A stretch of DNA of 57,404 bases. Origin: Thermosynechococcus sp. M98_K2018_005. GTDB lineage: Bacteria > Cyanobacteriota > Cyanobacteriia > Thermosynechococcales > Thermosynechococcaceae. The stretch lies in contig NZ_DVEH01000036.1 in assembly GCF_015295825.1 (NCBI RefSeq), positions 1 to 57,404 on the forward strand. Reading direction: 5' to 3'. The notes beneath the pieces were generated by a model. That model worked only from the letters and a program-made list of their open reading frames with translations. It ran no database searches and was not told where the DNA came from. Positions within the stretch are counted from its first letter, which is position 1. Every line of letters starts with the position of its first letter. Below are positions 9,100 through 17,593 of the stretch, piece by piece. The position numbers were made by a program, and so were the translations under genes.

Positions 9100-9330
9100 T
9101 TAAGCCAATTGTAACCGATTATTCCCTAGCTCCTTTTTGCTGCCAAACCGCTGAATCTGAGAGATGACTTGAATTTCTCCCGCAATAATCCCCGTAACCA
9201 GCTCCTGCAGTGCTTGATACTCCGTAACGCTCAGGGAACGCTGCCACAACAATTCATTGATCTGCCGCTCTTGAGCAGGGGTTACGATCCGAGTCGCCTG
9301 AATGCGGCGGACTAGCTCCAGCAGCGTCAT
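9100..9330 (-). CDS. Conserved small cyanobacterial protein, unknown function
   Basis: The 76-residue product is mostly helical and starts MTLLELVRRIQATRIVTP; it has no membrane segment. AAGGAG lies 8 bases before the ATG, a strong ribosome binding site, so translation is well supported. It is leftward, 55 bases before the cysteine desulfurase start, and could share its transcript. The pattern of an N-terminal LL-x-L-V helix followed by an Asn-Glu-Leu-Leu-Trp segment is one I associate with short cyanobacterial hypothetical proteins, but I cannot name a family or function. Confidence 0.75.
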   Translation of the reverse strand: MTLLELVRRIQATRIVTPAQERQINELLWQRSLSVTEYQALQELVTGIIAGEIQVISQIQRFGSKKELGNNRLQLA

Positions 9331-9465
9331 ACATCAATCTCCTTGAAATTTGCGTGTATGGTCTCAACTATGCCACTACTGCACAAAGCTTAACTGTGAT
9401 TAACAGCACCCAAAGACGTTGATCTCAATCAGAAGTTCCCATTTGAGATGCAAAAAAATCAATCT

Positions 9466-10677
9466 TTAGAACTCCACGTTGAGGGTTTCCCATGCCACCT
9501 GGGGATACAGCCGTTCGAGTTCCTCTAGGCAGGTAAACTTTTGCTGCCGCCGCCGCTCCAAAATCGCATTGGCTGTAGCAGCGTCAATTCCCAGTTTCTG
9601 CTGCATTTGTTGGCGGGTGGCACGGTTGATGGCGATCGCTGGCGCAGTTTTCTGAGCAACAGCAACCGTTGTCTCCTCACCTCGCTTGAGCAGTATACCC
9701 CCTTGCTCTGGCGCAATAGCTACGGCTGGATTGTCTTGGGGCGCGTCCTCACCACGGGGAATTTCGTATTGGAGAAAATCATGCGCCAAGCGAGTATTGG
9801 GGAAAATGGCTTGTGCTTCCGCGAGTAGATCCTCCACCTGCACGGGATTGCCGGGGGCGTAGCGGGCACTAAAGTGGGTGAGGAAGAGCAATTTCACTTG
9901 GGCAAAGGCCGCCACCTGAGCCGCCATCGTGGACGTAGAGTGCAGCCGCGCAAAAGCAAGATCCGCCTCCTGATGGGAAAATGTCGCCTCGTGGATGAGA
10001 ACATCCGCCTGCTGAGCCAATTCAACGGCGCTTTCACAAAAGACCGTATCGGTGCAATAGACCATACTGCGCCCCCGCTGCGGTGGATCACAGAAGTTGC
10101 GGCCATCAAAGGTGCGGCCATCTGCGAGGGTGATCGTTTTGCCCTGCTTGAGTTGACCATACAGCGGCCCAAAGGGAATTCCCAAGGCTTGGGCTTTTTC
10201 CACATGAAAGCGACCGGGGCGATCGCTCTCGGTGACGCGGTAGCCAAAGGCGGGAATGCGATGATGCAGCAGCCGACAGGTCACGGTAAACTCGCCATCA
10301 CTAAAGACTTCCCCTGCCTCCACCGTATGCACTTGCAACTTGTAGGGGAGCCGCATCACAGACCAGCGCAAACAACTGGCAATGTAGCGATCCAGTGTCG
10401 GTGGGCCATAGACATCAATTTGACTCACGGTTCCTGCAAGGCCACAACTGGCAAGCAAGCCCATTAGGCCAAAGATGTGATCGCCGTGCATGTGGGTAAC
10501 GAAGATGCGGCGGATCTGACTGGTTCGCAGGTCGCTCCGCAGCAATTGGTGCTGGGTGGCTTCACCGCAGTCAAAGAGCCAAATTTCCTTGCGCTGGGGC
10601 AGCCGCAGAGCCACACTGGAAACATTGCGTGTGCGGGTGGGTACCCCAGAACTGGTGCCTAGAAAGGTAATTTCCAC
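9466..10677 (-). CDS. rnz: Ribonuclease Z with C-terminal helix-hairpin-helix extension
   Basis: Residues 1-310 are a metallo-beta-lactamase-fold tRNase Z, which trims the 3' end of tRNA precursors. The GTSSGVPT start and the zinc motif THMHGDH (H62, H64, D66, H67) are intact, with further HEATFSH and THFSARY motifs near 230 and 270. Typical cyanobacterial RNase Z ends near residue 310-320. Here about 90 more residues follow: a linker rich in Ala, Val and Glu, then [16 protein letters not shown] and [17 protein letters not shown], which look like the ComEA-type helix-hairpin-helix that binds nucleic acid. The fusion is in one unbroken frame. It is 2 bases from the upstream DUF3386 gene and shares its transcript. 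Confidence 0.93.
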   Translation of the reverse strand: MEITFLGTSSGVPTRTRNVSSVALRLPQRKEIWLFDCGEATQHQLLRSDLRTSQIRRIFVTHMHGDHIFGLMGLLASCGLAGTVSQIDVYGPPTLDRYIASCLRWSVMRLPYKLQVHTVEAGEVFSDGEFTVTCRLLHHRIPAFGYRVTESDRPGRFHVEKAQALGIPFGPLYGQLKQGKTITLADGRTFDGRNFCDPPQRGRSMVYCTDTVFCESAVELAQQADVLIHEATFSHQEADLAFARLHSTSTMAAQVAAFAQVKLLFLTHFSARYAPGNPVQVEDLLAEAQAIFPNTRLAHDFLQYEIPRGEDAPQDNPAVAIAPEQGGILLKRGEETTVAVAQKTAPAIAINRATRQQMQQKLGIDAATANAILERRRQQKFTCLEELERLYPQVAWETLNVEF

Positions 10678-10679
10678 GC

Positions 10680-11351
10680 TTAGTCGTCTAGGAGTTGCAG
10701 GTCATCAAAACAAATTTCAAAGGTGCTGGTTTGGCCATTTTCATGGGTGCGCACCACCTGCCGACTCATCAGGTAGTAATTACCCACGGGCACATAGGTA
10801 TCCTCAAACTCCATTTGCCGTAGCACTTCGTTGGTTTGCGGATTGCGGAAGACGGCCACATAGTTGGTGGAAATGTAGCCTGCGCCGGTATCAAGGGCTT
10901 CACGGTGGGTAATGGCAAAGGCGACCCGCCCCATAACACGGCTGACATAGACAATTTGATTGTCCCGCACCTTATAGTTCGACCCCATGGCGTCACCGCT
11001 AACGAGGATTTCCACCGCCCCACTGGCGTCGGTTTCCCCAGTTTGGAACGTGTTTTTGCCGTGGGCCTCTTCAAAACGGTTACGCTTGCGATGGACAATC
11101 ACATCCCGCAATTGGTTGTAGAGGGACTCGCGCACTTGCTCATCTTCAATGCCACTCACTTCAACGGTGTAGTCGCGGCTAACTTTTACCTGCCCTTGGT
11201 AGGTGCCATCCTCCCCTATGAGTGTGACTTTGGCCGTAAAGCCGGGAAAATTCTCATCCCATGTGTAACGATTTTCGTAGGCAGCGCGAAAGAGCGCCTC
11301 AGCATCAAGAGCCTGTGTCGCAGGCATGGGGGCATCCTCAGTAACACTCAC
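10680..11351 (-). CDS. DUF3386 family protein
   Basis: The 223-residue soluble protein matches the DUF3386 family of cyanobacteria and chloroplasts in length and motifs: an N-terminal [18 protein letters not shown] segment, a central [15 protein letters not shown] stretch and an aromatic C-terminal half with repeated beta strands. Function is unknown. The likely start is GTG at 11351 (MSVTEDAP). RNase Z follows 2 bases downstream. The upstream region, shared with the divergent CobO-like gene, contains several inverted repeats listed separately. No signal peptide or membrane helix is seen. Confidence 0.85.
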   Translation of the reverse strand: MSVTEDAPMPATQALDAEALFRAAYENRYTWDENFPGFTAKVTLIGEDGTYQGQVKVSRDYTVEVSGIEDEQVRESLYNQLRDVIVHRKRNRFEEAHGKNTFQTGETDASGAVEILVSGDAMGSNYKVRDNQIVYVSRVMGRVAFAITHREALDTGAGYISTNYVAVFRNPQTNEVLRQMEFEDTYVPVGNYYLMSRQVVRTHENGQTSTFEICFDDLQLLDD

Positions 11352-11400
11352 TTTGTTTTAAGATAACTCAATTTTCTGATCTCTTGACGGCCACATATAT

Positions 11401-11467
11401 CTAGTGTTCACTAGGGTTAAATCATTACGTACTACACTAGATGTAGATGTATAACCCCTAGGGGGTT
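11401..11467. promoter_or_regulatory. Three inverted repeats in a divergent promoter region
   Basis: Between the DUF3386 gene (leftward) and the CobO-like gene (rightward) lie CTAGTG-TT-CACTAG (11401-11414), CTACA-CTAGA-TGTAG (11432-11446) and AACCCC-TAG-GGGGTT (11453-11467). The first two are perfect dyads of the size bound by dimeric repressors. The third could be a small hairpin in the 5' leader of the rightward gene, ending 30 bases before its ATG. The repeats are plain in the sequence; which protein, if any, binds them is unknown. Confidence 0.45.
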
Positions 11468-11496
11468 GTTCTCCTTTTTAACTGGACAGGAACACT

Positions 11497-12030
11497 ATGG
11501 TGGCACAACTCTCGGTTTCCGTTTCTGAGGCAGGCTTGCCCCTAACCTATGGCATTGAGGGAGTGGTGCAGGTGTTTACCTGTCCGCAGCGACACTTTTT
11601 CACTACGGTCATGGCTCAGGCGTTGCGGGTTGCTGCCCAAGGCAGTGGTGTCCTGATTCTGCAATTCCTCAAGGGGGGCATTCAAACGGGGATCGCCCAT
11701 CCGATTCAGTTAGGCCAGCATCTCACGTGGTGGCGACCGGCGCTGCAACGCTGTTTAGGTCAAGGAGATTCGATCACTCCCCAAGAAAGGGCAGCAGTGC
11801 GTGAGCTGTGGCAGCATCTGCAAACCACGGTGCAAGGGGGACAGCATCGCTTGGTGGTCTTAGATGAGGTGAGTGTGGCCATTCAACTGGGGGTGCTGAC
11901 TGAAGCAGAGGTACTGGATTTTCTCAAGAATCGCCCACGTACCCTCGATGTCATGCTGACAGGGCCTGAAATGCCGCAATCGTTGCTGGCGATCGCTGAC
12001 CAAATTACGCAGTTACGGCGTTTAACTTAG
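11497..12030 (+). CDS. CobO-like P-loop-family protein lacking the Walker A motif
   Basis: The 177-residue protein aligns by eye with corrinoid adenosyltransferases of the CobO/CobA type: a VFT strand, then ALRVAAQGSGVLILQFLKGG (residues about 44-63), the Walker B strand LVVLDEV near 125 and the family ending in a short basic tail. The segment that should be a P-loop (GxGKGKTT) is instead CPQRHFFTTVMA, without Lys-Thr or the glycines. It may not bind ATP in the usual way and its activity cannot be assumed. Such proteins are annotated in cyanobacteria only as P-loop family. An AGGA ribosome site precedes the ATG. No cobalamin gene is adjacent. Confidence 0.75.
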   Translation: MVAQLSVSVSEAGLPLTYGIEGVVQVFTCPQRHFFTTVMAQALRVAAQGSGVLILQFLKGGIQTGIAHPIQLGQHLTWWRPALQRCLGQGDSITPQERAAVRELWQHLQTTVQGGQHRLVVLDEVSVAIQLGVLTEAEVLDFLKNRPRTLDVMLTGPEMPQSLLAIADQITQLRRLT

Positions 12031-12039
12031 GTTTTAGGT

Positions 12040-12912
12040 CTAATTTAGGGCAGCAGAAACGGTTTCTAACCACTCTAGTAGATACTCATTCACCAAGGCG
12101 GCCTGCTCCTGCTGCACAAAGTGGCCACAGTAGTCCAAGTATTGAATTTTCAGTTCCTTAACGTAGGCTTCGGTGTCGTAGGTGAGTTCCATACCCAAGG
12201 TGGGATCTTGGCGCCCCCAGAGCATCAAGGTTGGTACATCTAGTATCCCCCACTCGCGACTCCAGAGACTTTGCAACCCCGCACGATAGTAGTTGAGCAT
12301 TCCCGAGAGGGCACCCCGCTGGGCGGCGGCATCTTGATAGAGCGCCAAGTCTGCGGGTCGAATGGCCTGCTGGTTCACTGCGGCCCAGCGAAAAATTTGG
12401 GCGATCGCTCCATAGCCCCCCCACTGCAAGAGGATCTCTGGTAGCCACGGCAGTTGAAACAGCAGCATATAGCTACTGCGCAACCATTGCTCCAAACTCA
12501 ACTGTTGAAACTTCGCAGGATGGGGACAGGCTAGCACACTCAGAGTTTGAATCCGCTCAGGTACGGCATAGGCGACCCCCCAAGCCACCATTCCCCCCCA
12601 GTCATGCCCCACCAAGTGACAGCGCCGATAGCCAAGGCCGTCAATGACACCGACAATGTCAAGAATTAACTCATCAAGGACATAGCTAGCAGTATCTTGG
12701 GGTTTATCGCTGAGATTATAGCCACGCAAATCTAGGGCAACGACTTTGTGCTTTTCCGCCAAGACCGGAATTTGATGTCGCCAAGAGTACCAAAACTCGG
12801 GAAAGCCGTGGAGCAGCAGCACCAACTCCCCTTCTCCTTGGGTGACATAGTGGAGACGGATACCATTGGAGACAATAAACTTATGGATCCACGGGCCTTC
12901 AATCATACGCAC
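12040..12912 (-). CDS. Alpha/beta hydrolase, epoxide hydrolase-like
   Basis: The 290-residue soluble enzyme shows the epoxide-hydrolase/haloalkane-dehalogenase subset of the alpha/beta fold. The oxyanion motif HGFPEFWYSWRHQ lies near 35-47, the nucleophile motif GHDWGG near 102-107 uses Asp, a cap region rich in Trp and Leu follows (about 135-215), and a late Asp (GRQDPTL) and His (YCGHFVQQE) complete a triad. Substrate is unknown. Starts at 12912 or at the ATG two codons later fit equally well. It converges with the CobO-like gene, 9 bases between stops. Confidence 0.88.
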   Translation of the reverse strand: MRMIEGPWIHKFIVSNGIRLHYVTQGEGELVLLLHGFPEFWYSWRHQIPVLAEKHKVVALDLRGYNLSDKPQDTASYVLDELILDIVGVIDGLGYRRCHLVGHDWGGMVAWGVAYAVPERIQTLSVLACPHPAKFQQLSLEQWLRSSYMLLFQLPWLPEILLQWGGYGAIAQIFRWAAVNQQAIRPADLALYQDAAAQRGALSGMLNYYRAGLQSLWSREWGILDVPTLMLWGRQDPTLGMELTYDTEAYVKELKIQYLDYCGHFVQQEQAALVNEYLLEWLETVSAALN

Positions 12913-13073
12913 CTAGGAGGCTAGCACTTTCCACTATAGCCAAGGAAACTCCGAAGGATGGTGTTGCCTGTTACTCCAAAATAAAGCCCCCAGAGGGAAT
13001 GCGCTGTCGGGGCAATATGTGACCTAAGGAGTCAGAATGCTCCTCACTATCTTGGCTCATGACCCACCGCAGG

Positions 13074-13433
13074 CTATTGATTCACAGCATCCTCTTCATC
13101 AGGGTCACTCAAGGTCATGCCATTGGCTTCGCGCCGAAGGGTTTGCCGCTGCTGCTGGGTGACTTCGATACCCACGGCGATCGCTTCCTTGAGCCGTTCT
13201 AGGGTGGCCTGCCAACGCTCTTGGGTGGTTTCTGAGAGGCGATCGCGATGTTGCTCAAAACTGGCAGTAATGTCTTCGAGCAGTTCGGGCAGGGCATCAG
13301 CAGATTTGCGCAGCAGTTGTCGGGTTTCCTTACCAGAGCGAGGAGCAATCAACAGCCCCACGACTGTCCCGATCGCGCTCCCTAGGAGCAGCCCCCCCCA
13401 AAAAGCACCACCGCCACCCTGTTGCTGACTCAT
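13074..13433 (-). CDS. YtxH domain protein
   Basis: The open frame reaches back to 13523, but the likely start is the ATG at 13433: AGGAGA precedes it, and its ATG overlaps the TGA of the upstream gene as ATGA. The 119-residue product has a Gly-rich opening (MSQQQGGGGAFWGGLLLGSA), one membrane helix (about 11-31) ending in IAPRSGKETR, the hallmark of YtxH/gas-vesicle-like proteins, and a helical, probably coiled-coil domain after residue 40. YtxH proteins are small membrane-anchored stress proteins of unknown action. It is coupled to the membrane protein gene before it. Confidence 0.85.
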   Translation of the reverse strand: MSQQQGGGGAFWGGLLLGSAIGTVVGLLIAPRSGKETRQLLRKSADALPELLEDITASFEQHRDRLSETTQERWQATLERLKEAIAVGIEVTQQQRQTLRREANGMTLSDPDEEDAVNQ

Positions 13434-13759
13434 CGCTTTCTCCTTTGCAGGCGGACACCATATCGCCCTATCCAGCTTATCAAGGTTAAAAACAGACGGA
13501 CATTGCGCTGTTGCCGCCGCCATTTGGGCAATTGCAATCGCAAGCCCGACACCCCCCGCTGGCCAAGGATAATCACCTCAGGAGCGCCACCTAAGACCCC
13601 GTGGGTACTCCGCTCCGCATCCAGTAGCGCGCGGGACACCCCCCGCAGAATCTGGCGCAGCTTGACCAACTGCCACGCCGACCATAATGCAATCAGCGCA
13701 ATCAGGCAATTGCAGCCAATCACAATCCAGACCATTCGTGGCGTAGGGGGCATTGGCAT
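13430..13759 (-). CDS. Small membrane protein translationally coupled to the YtxH gene
   Basis: The 109-residue protein has a Pro-rich start, a membrane helix at about 9-30 (VWIVIGCNCLIALIALWSAW), then a basic amphipathic part with a second weakly hydrophobic stretch near 88-96. It ends RRKR. The stop codon overlaps the start of the YtxH gene by 4 bases, so the two are translated together and probably work together at the membrane. No family name is recognised. The start at 13759 is uncertain; ATGs at codons 3 and 9 are also possible. Confidence 0.7.
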   Translation of the reverse strand: MPMPPTPRMVWIVIGCNCLIALIALWSAWQLVKLRQILRGVSRALLDAERSTHGVLGGAPEVIILGQRGVSGLRLQLPKWRRQQRNVRLFLTLISWIGRYGVRLQRRKR

Positions 13760-13851
13760 TCGCAGCTACGGGTTCATCTTTTCATAGATTGCCACAGCGG
13801 AGGGCGATGTGCGGCTGAGTAGACTATGAATTGATAATCCTCAGCAGGGTG

Positions 13852-15963
13852 GTGAAATTGCTCTCAAAACGAAACCGTCGGCGAGAGATATGGCCTTGGC
13901 TGGTGTCACTGTTGTTGGCGGCACTGATTGTTGGCGGTGGGCTGTTCAGTTGGTACCACTGGCGATCGCCCTCGTTGACGCCCCTTTACACGCTCACCGT
14001 TGAGGCACCCCCCCAAGCTCTGCAAGCACTGGAGCAATGGGCCCAGTCTGCGGATCCCCTCAAACGCGATCGTGCGCGCTATCTCTTGGCCGTAGAAAGC
14101 CTGAGTCAACAGCAACCCCAGGCCGCGCTGCAATGGCTCCAAAACCTTGAACAGACCTACCGGCCAATGGCGGCACCTATTCTCCTACTGCGGGCTGAGG
14201 CCTATCGCCAACAGGGAGACAATCGCAGGGCCAAGGAAACGTGGGAACAGTTGCTGCGGGACTATGGCAACGAACCTGAAGCGGCAGTGGCACTCCTAAG
14301 CCTCAATCAACCGCAGCGAGCGATCGCCCGCTTTCCACAGCATCCTGCCGTCGTTAACTACGTGGCGCAACAGTTAGAGAAAAATCCCGATCAACTGCCC
14401 TACCTGAAGCTGGTGGCACGCTACGGCCTGTTTCTTAAGGAATACGGCACCTACTTGGCAATTTTGCGCCAGCGCTACGCCAATCAACTCACACCCGCCG
14501 ATTGGGCAGCGATCGCCTTTGGCTATTGGGAAAAAATGCAGTATGCCCCGGCAGCAGCGGCCTATGCCAAGGCACCGCCGACCCCCTTGAATCTCTATCG
14601 CGTCGGACGAGGACGCGAACTCAGTGAGGATATCCCCGGGGCGATCGCCGGCTATCAAGCCCTGATCAACCGCTTTCCCCACAGTTCGGAAGCCGCCCTT
14701 GCCCAACTGCGCCTTGCCCGTTTAGCCAAAACGCCGGCGGAGCGTCTCCCTTTGCTGGCCAAGTGTCTTCAGTTAGCTACCCAAAATCAAGCACCCGCGA
14801 TCGCGGCCAATGCCCTTCTAGCACGGTACCAAGCTTATCAGGAACTAGGGAATACCAAAGGGGCACAACAGAGCCAACAACAACTCTTCAAGACCTATCC
14901 CCAAAGCAGCGCCGCAGCGGAACTGCGCTGGCAACTGGCCCAAGGGGCTGCCCAAAAACGGCAGTGGTCTCAGGCACAACAGTGGGTTAGCGAGATTCTC
15001 AAATGGAACCCTGAGAGTGAGCTTGCACCGCGAGCCGCCTTTTGGCAAGGAAAATGGCAAGGGGAAGCGGGACAACCCCAAGGGCAACGCCAAACTTGGC
15101 AACTGGTTATAGAGCGCTATCCCCACACCTACTATGCTTGGCGAGCCGCCAGTCTGCTCAAGAAACCCGTGGGTACCTTTACAACCCTGCGGCAACAGCG
15201 ACCCTCAGTAGCGGGCGATCGCCAAACCATACTCCCGCTGGGGACGGGCAGCCCAACATTGCGGGAACTGTATCTACTGCGGCAATCTCAGGAGGCTTGG
15301 CAGCGCTGGCAGTGGGAATTCCACAATCGGGTGACACCGACAGCGGCAGAGCAACTCACTGATGGCCTGATTCGCCTTGGCGTGGGCGAATACCTCGATG
15401 GCATCTTTATGCTGCAAAACTTGTTTACGCGGGCAGGGAGTGAACCCGAGGTGGCAAGGTTCTTTGCGCCCATTCGCCGTGATGTCCGCTTCTGGTATGC
15501 CCTTTACCCCCTGCCCTACTGGGAGTTGGTGGAAAAGTGGTCACTGGCACGCAACTTAAATCCCCTATTGGTGATGGCTTTGATTCGCCAAGAATCTCGT
15601 TTTGAAAAGGAGATCCGCTCAGTGGTGGGGGCAACGGGGTTGATGCAGTTGATGCCAGAGACGGCCGCTTGGATTGCCGAGAAGTTGAACCTAGAGGGCT
15701 ATTCCCTTGTGGATCCAGAGGACAATATCCGCTTGGGCACATGGTACTTTGACTACACCCACAACCAGTACAATCAAAACACGCTCTTAGCTTTGGCCAG
15801 TTACAATGCAGGTCCCGGCAATGTTAGTCAGTGGTTAGAGCGGTTCGATATTGGCGATAGCGATCGCTTTGTGGAATCGATTCCCTTTCCTGAGACCTAT
15901 GGCTATGTCAAGAGCGTCTTGGAGAACTACTGGAACTACTGGCAACTCTATGCCCAGCCCTAG
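13852..15963 (+). CDS. Soluble-type lytic murein transglycosylase (Slt family) with TPR-like repeats
   Basis: The frame opens at TTG 13831, but GTG at 13852, preceded by AGG, gives a compact N-terminus: basic residues (KRNRRREIW), then a membrane helix of about 20 residues, so the protein is periplasmic and probably inner-membrane anchored. Residues 50-500 are helical TPR-like repeats. The C-terminal 150 residues are the SLT catalytic domain, with the catalytic Glu in LIRQESRF, then GATGLMQLMP and a LASYNAGPGNV motif. It cleaves peptidoglycan glycan strands to 1,6-anhydro products. The M15 peptidase gene 41 bases downstream is a natural functional partner. Confidence 0.93.
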   Translation: MKLLSKRNRRREIWPWLVSLLLAALIVGGGLFSWYHWRSPSLTPLYTLTVEAPPQALQALEQWAQSADPLKRDRARYLLAVESLSQQQPQAALQWLQNLEQTYRPMAAPILLLRAEAYRQQGDNRRAKETWEQLLRDYGNEPEAAVALLSLNQPQRAIARFPQHPAVVNYVAQQLEKNPDQLPYLKLVARYGLFLKEYGTYLAILRQRYANQLTPADWAAIAFGYWEKMQYAPAAAAYAKAPPTPLNLYRVGRGRELSEDIPGAIAGYQALINRFPHSSEAALAQLRLARLAKTPAERLPLLAKCLQLATQNQAPAIAANALLARYQAYQELGNTKGAQQSQQQLFKTYPQSSAAAELRWQLAQGAAQKRQWSQAQQWVSEILKWNPESELAPRAAFWQGKWQGEAGQPQGQRQTWQLVIERYPHTYYAWRAASLLKKPVGTFTTLRQQRPSVAGDRQTILPLGTGSPTLRELYLLRQSQEAWQRWQWEFHNRVTPTAAEQLTDGLIRLGVGEYLDGIFMLQNLFTRAGSEPEVARFFAPIRRDVRFWYALYPLPYWELVEKWSLARNLNPLLVMALIRQESRFEKEIRSVVGATGLMQLMPETAAWIAEKLNLEGYSLVDPEDNIRLGTWYFDYTHNQYNQNTLLALASYNAGPGNVSQWLERFDIGDSDRFVESIPFPETYGYVKSVLENYWNYWQLYAQP

Positions 15964-16004
15964 GAAAAATCGTCTATTCTCTTAGAAAGGTACAGCACTA
16001 AGTC

Positions 16005-16715
16005 ATGGATCAGGATATTCCTGTTGCGGAGCGGCTACAACCAATCACGAAGGGCAAAGCGGAATCTCAGCGAGGGGGGTGGGCGATCCCCAGCGCTATG
16101 ATCCTTGTGGGTCTTGTGGGCGTAGGAGCAGTGTGGTTCCTCAATCGTGCCACGGAAGCGCCAACGGCTACGGAAACGGAGCCAACGGAGAATCTGCTGG
16201 GACATCTGCCCTACGATGAAGCCCCCCTCTCAGAACTTGAACCAGTGAGCGCCGATGGCCAAATTAAGTTACGGCGAGCCGCAGCAGAGCGGTTCCGGGC
16301 GATGGTCGCCGCCGCGCAGCAGGAGGGGGTGGTGTTGATGCCCCTCTCTGGATTTCGCTCCAAACAGGATCAGGACTATCTGTTTTTTGAGGTCAAGGAG
16401 CAACGGGCACAACGGGCAAGTGAGCGGGCATTGGTGAGTGCGCCCCCCGGCTATAGCGAACACCATACCGGCTATGCCGTTGATATTGGCGATGGCGCCC
16501 GGCCGGACAGCCATCTCAAGGAGACCTTTGAGGATACCCCTGCTTTTCGCTGGCTGGAAAAGAATGCGGCTCGTTTTAGTTTTGAACTGTCTTTTCCCCG
16601 TAATAACCCTCAGGGGGTGAGTTATGAGCCTTGGCACTGGCGATTCGTTGGCGATCGCCACAGTCTGCAAACCTTCTACAAAGCACGACAACTGACACCG
16701 AGGGATCAGCCATGA
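16005..16715 (+). CDS. M15 family D-alanyl-D-alanine carboxypeptidase (VanY/DacB-like)
   Basis: The 236-residue protein has a cytoplasmic tail of about 25 residues, one membrane helix (SAMILVGLVGVGAVWFL, about 30-46) and a periplasmic zinc peptidase domain. The family motifs are visible: SGFRS near 108, SEHHTGYAVDIGD near 150-162 with the zinc His and Asp, and EPWHWRFVG near 212 with the third zinc ligand. It removes terminal D-Ala from peptidoglycan stems. It follows the lytic transglycosylase and its stop overlaps the next start as ATGA, giving a three-gene transcript at least. Confidence 0.92.
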   Translation: MDQDIPVAERLQPITKGKAESQRGGWAIPSAMILVGLVGVGAVWFLNRATEAPTATETEPTENLLGHLPYDEAPLSELEPVSADGQIKLRRAAAERFRAMVAAAQQEGVVLMPLSGFRSKQDQDYLFFEVKEQRAQRASERALVSAPPGYSEHHTGYAVDIGDGARPDSHLKETFEDTPAFRWLEKNAARFSFELSFPRNNPQGVSYEPWHWRFVGDRHSLQTFYKARQLTPRDQP

Positions 16716-17416
16716 GAGGATTTGCCCATCGGGCGGTTTTAGTGACAGGGGGCACAGGCGGACTCGGTCAAGGGGTAGTGCCAGTTCTCTTGAGTCAAGG
16801 CTATACGCTGACGATTCCCTATATTGATGCGGCGGCCCGAGACGCCCTCGAAAAGCAATTGGCGGCGGCGGAGTTGGCCAACGTGCGGTTTGTGGCAGCG
16901 GATTTGAACAATGAAAGTGAAGTGGCCGCTCTCGTGGAGCGCATGCCGCAATTGGATGCCGTGGTTCACCTTGTGGGTGGTTTTAGTATGGGGGCAACAG
17001 CACAATTTGCCCTCAGTGATTGGCAGCAAAGTTTTCGCCTCAATGTGGAGACCACCTTCTTGGTCTGTAAGCACGCCCTCAAACGTATGCAGGCTCAGCA
17101 ATATGGGCGCATTGTCACCATCGGCTCACGGGGTGCAGTTGAACCCGCAGCGGAACTGGCTGCCTATTGTGCCGCCAAAGCAGCGGTGGTGGCTCTGACG
17201 CGGGCGATCGCCGCTGAAACCAAAGGCAAAAACATTACCGCCAATGTGATTCTCCCCAGCATTATTGACACGCCTGCCAATCGGGCAGCAATGGGTGAAG
17301 CGCAAGCGGTCAATTGGGTGAGTCCTGCGGCGATTGGTGACCTGATTGCCTATCTCATTTCCGAAGGAGCGGCGGCCATCAGTGGTGCGGTGATTCCTAT
17401 TTATGGCAATGCCTAG
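16712..17416 (+). CDS. Short-chain dehydrogenase/reductase
   Basis: A longer open frame exists, but the ATG at 16712 overlapping the upstream TGA gives the typical SDR N-terminus with VLVTGGTGGLG, the NAD(P)-binding glycine motif at about 8-18. The 234-residue product keeps the active-site Ser in GSRGAV and the YxxxK pair (YCAAK) near 155-160, plus the TANVILPSIIDTP loop after them. It is a classical SDR; the substrate is unknown. Coupling with the carboxypeptidase gene is positional, with no clear metabolic link. An acidic residue is not seen after the second beta strand, so NADP preference is possible but unsure. Confidence 0.9.
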   Translation: MRGFAHRAVLVTGGTGGLGQGVVPVLLSQGYTLTIPYIDAAARDALEKQLAAAELANVRFVAADLNNESEVAALVERMPQLDAVVHLVGGFSMGATAQFALSDWQQSFRLNVETTFLVCKHALKRMQAQQYGRIVTIGSRGAVEPAAELAAYCAAKAAVVALTRAIAAETKGKNITANVILPSIIDTPANRAAMGEAQAVNWVSPAAIGDLIAYLISEGAAAISGAVIPIYGNA

Positions 17417-17427
17417 ACCGAGTCGCC

Positions 17428-17589
17428 ATGCTCTTTATCATTTTGCTGATTCTTCTTTGTACGCTCACCAATCTCTTTACGGCAGTGCTGATTTTAACTC
17501 CCCTAGAGGTGTTGCGCTCCATTCATATTCCTGCAATTGTCCTTTGGGGCGGTCTGATTCTGCTCTTGGCATGGATTATGGGCGACTAG
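17428..17589 (+). CDS. 53-residue two-helix membrane peptide
   Basis: A short frame runs from ATG 17428 to TAG 17589, 11 bases after the SDR stop. The peptide is almost entirely hydrophobic, with two predicted membrane helices: MLFIILLILLCTLTNLFTAV and, after a short polar turn with Glu and Arg, IPAIVLWGGLILLLAWIM, ending GD. The composition is far from random for a non-coding frame and the frame ends cleanly before the convergent aminotransferase stop. No strong Shine-Dalgarno is seen, so translation may depend on coupling to the SDR. Function is unknown. Confidence 0.5.
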   Translation: MLFIILLILLCTLTNLFTAVLILTPLEVLRSIHIPAIVLWGGLILLLAWIMGD

Positions 17590-17593
17590 GGCA

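Noticed and set aside
13434-13523. Longer start for the YtxH protein
   Set aside because: The upstream extension overlaps the coupled membrane protein gene, and a ribosome site is at the inner ATG.
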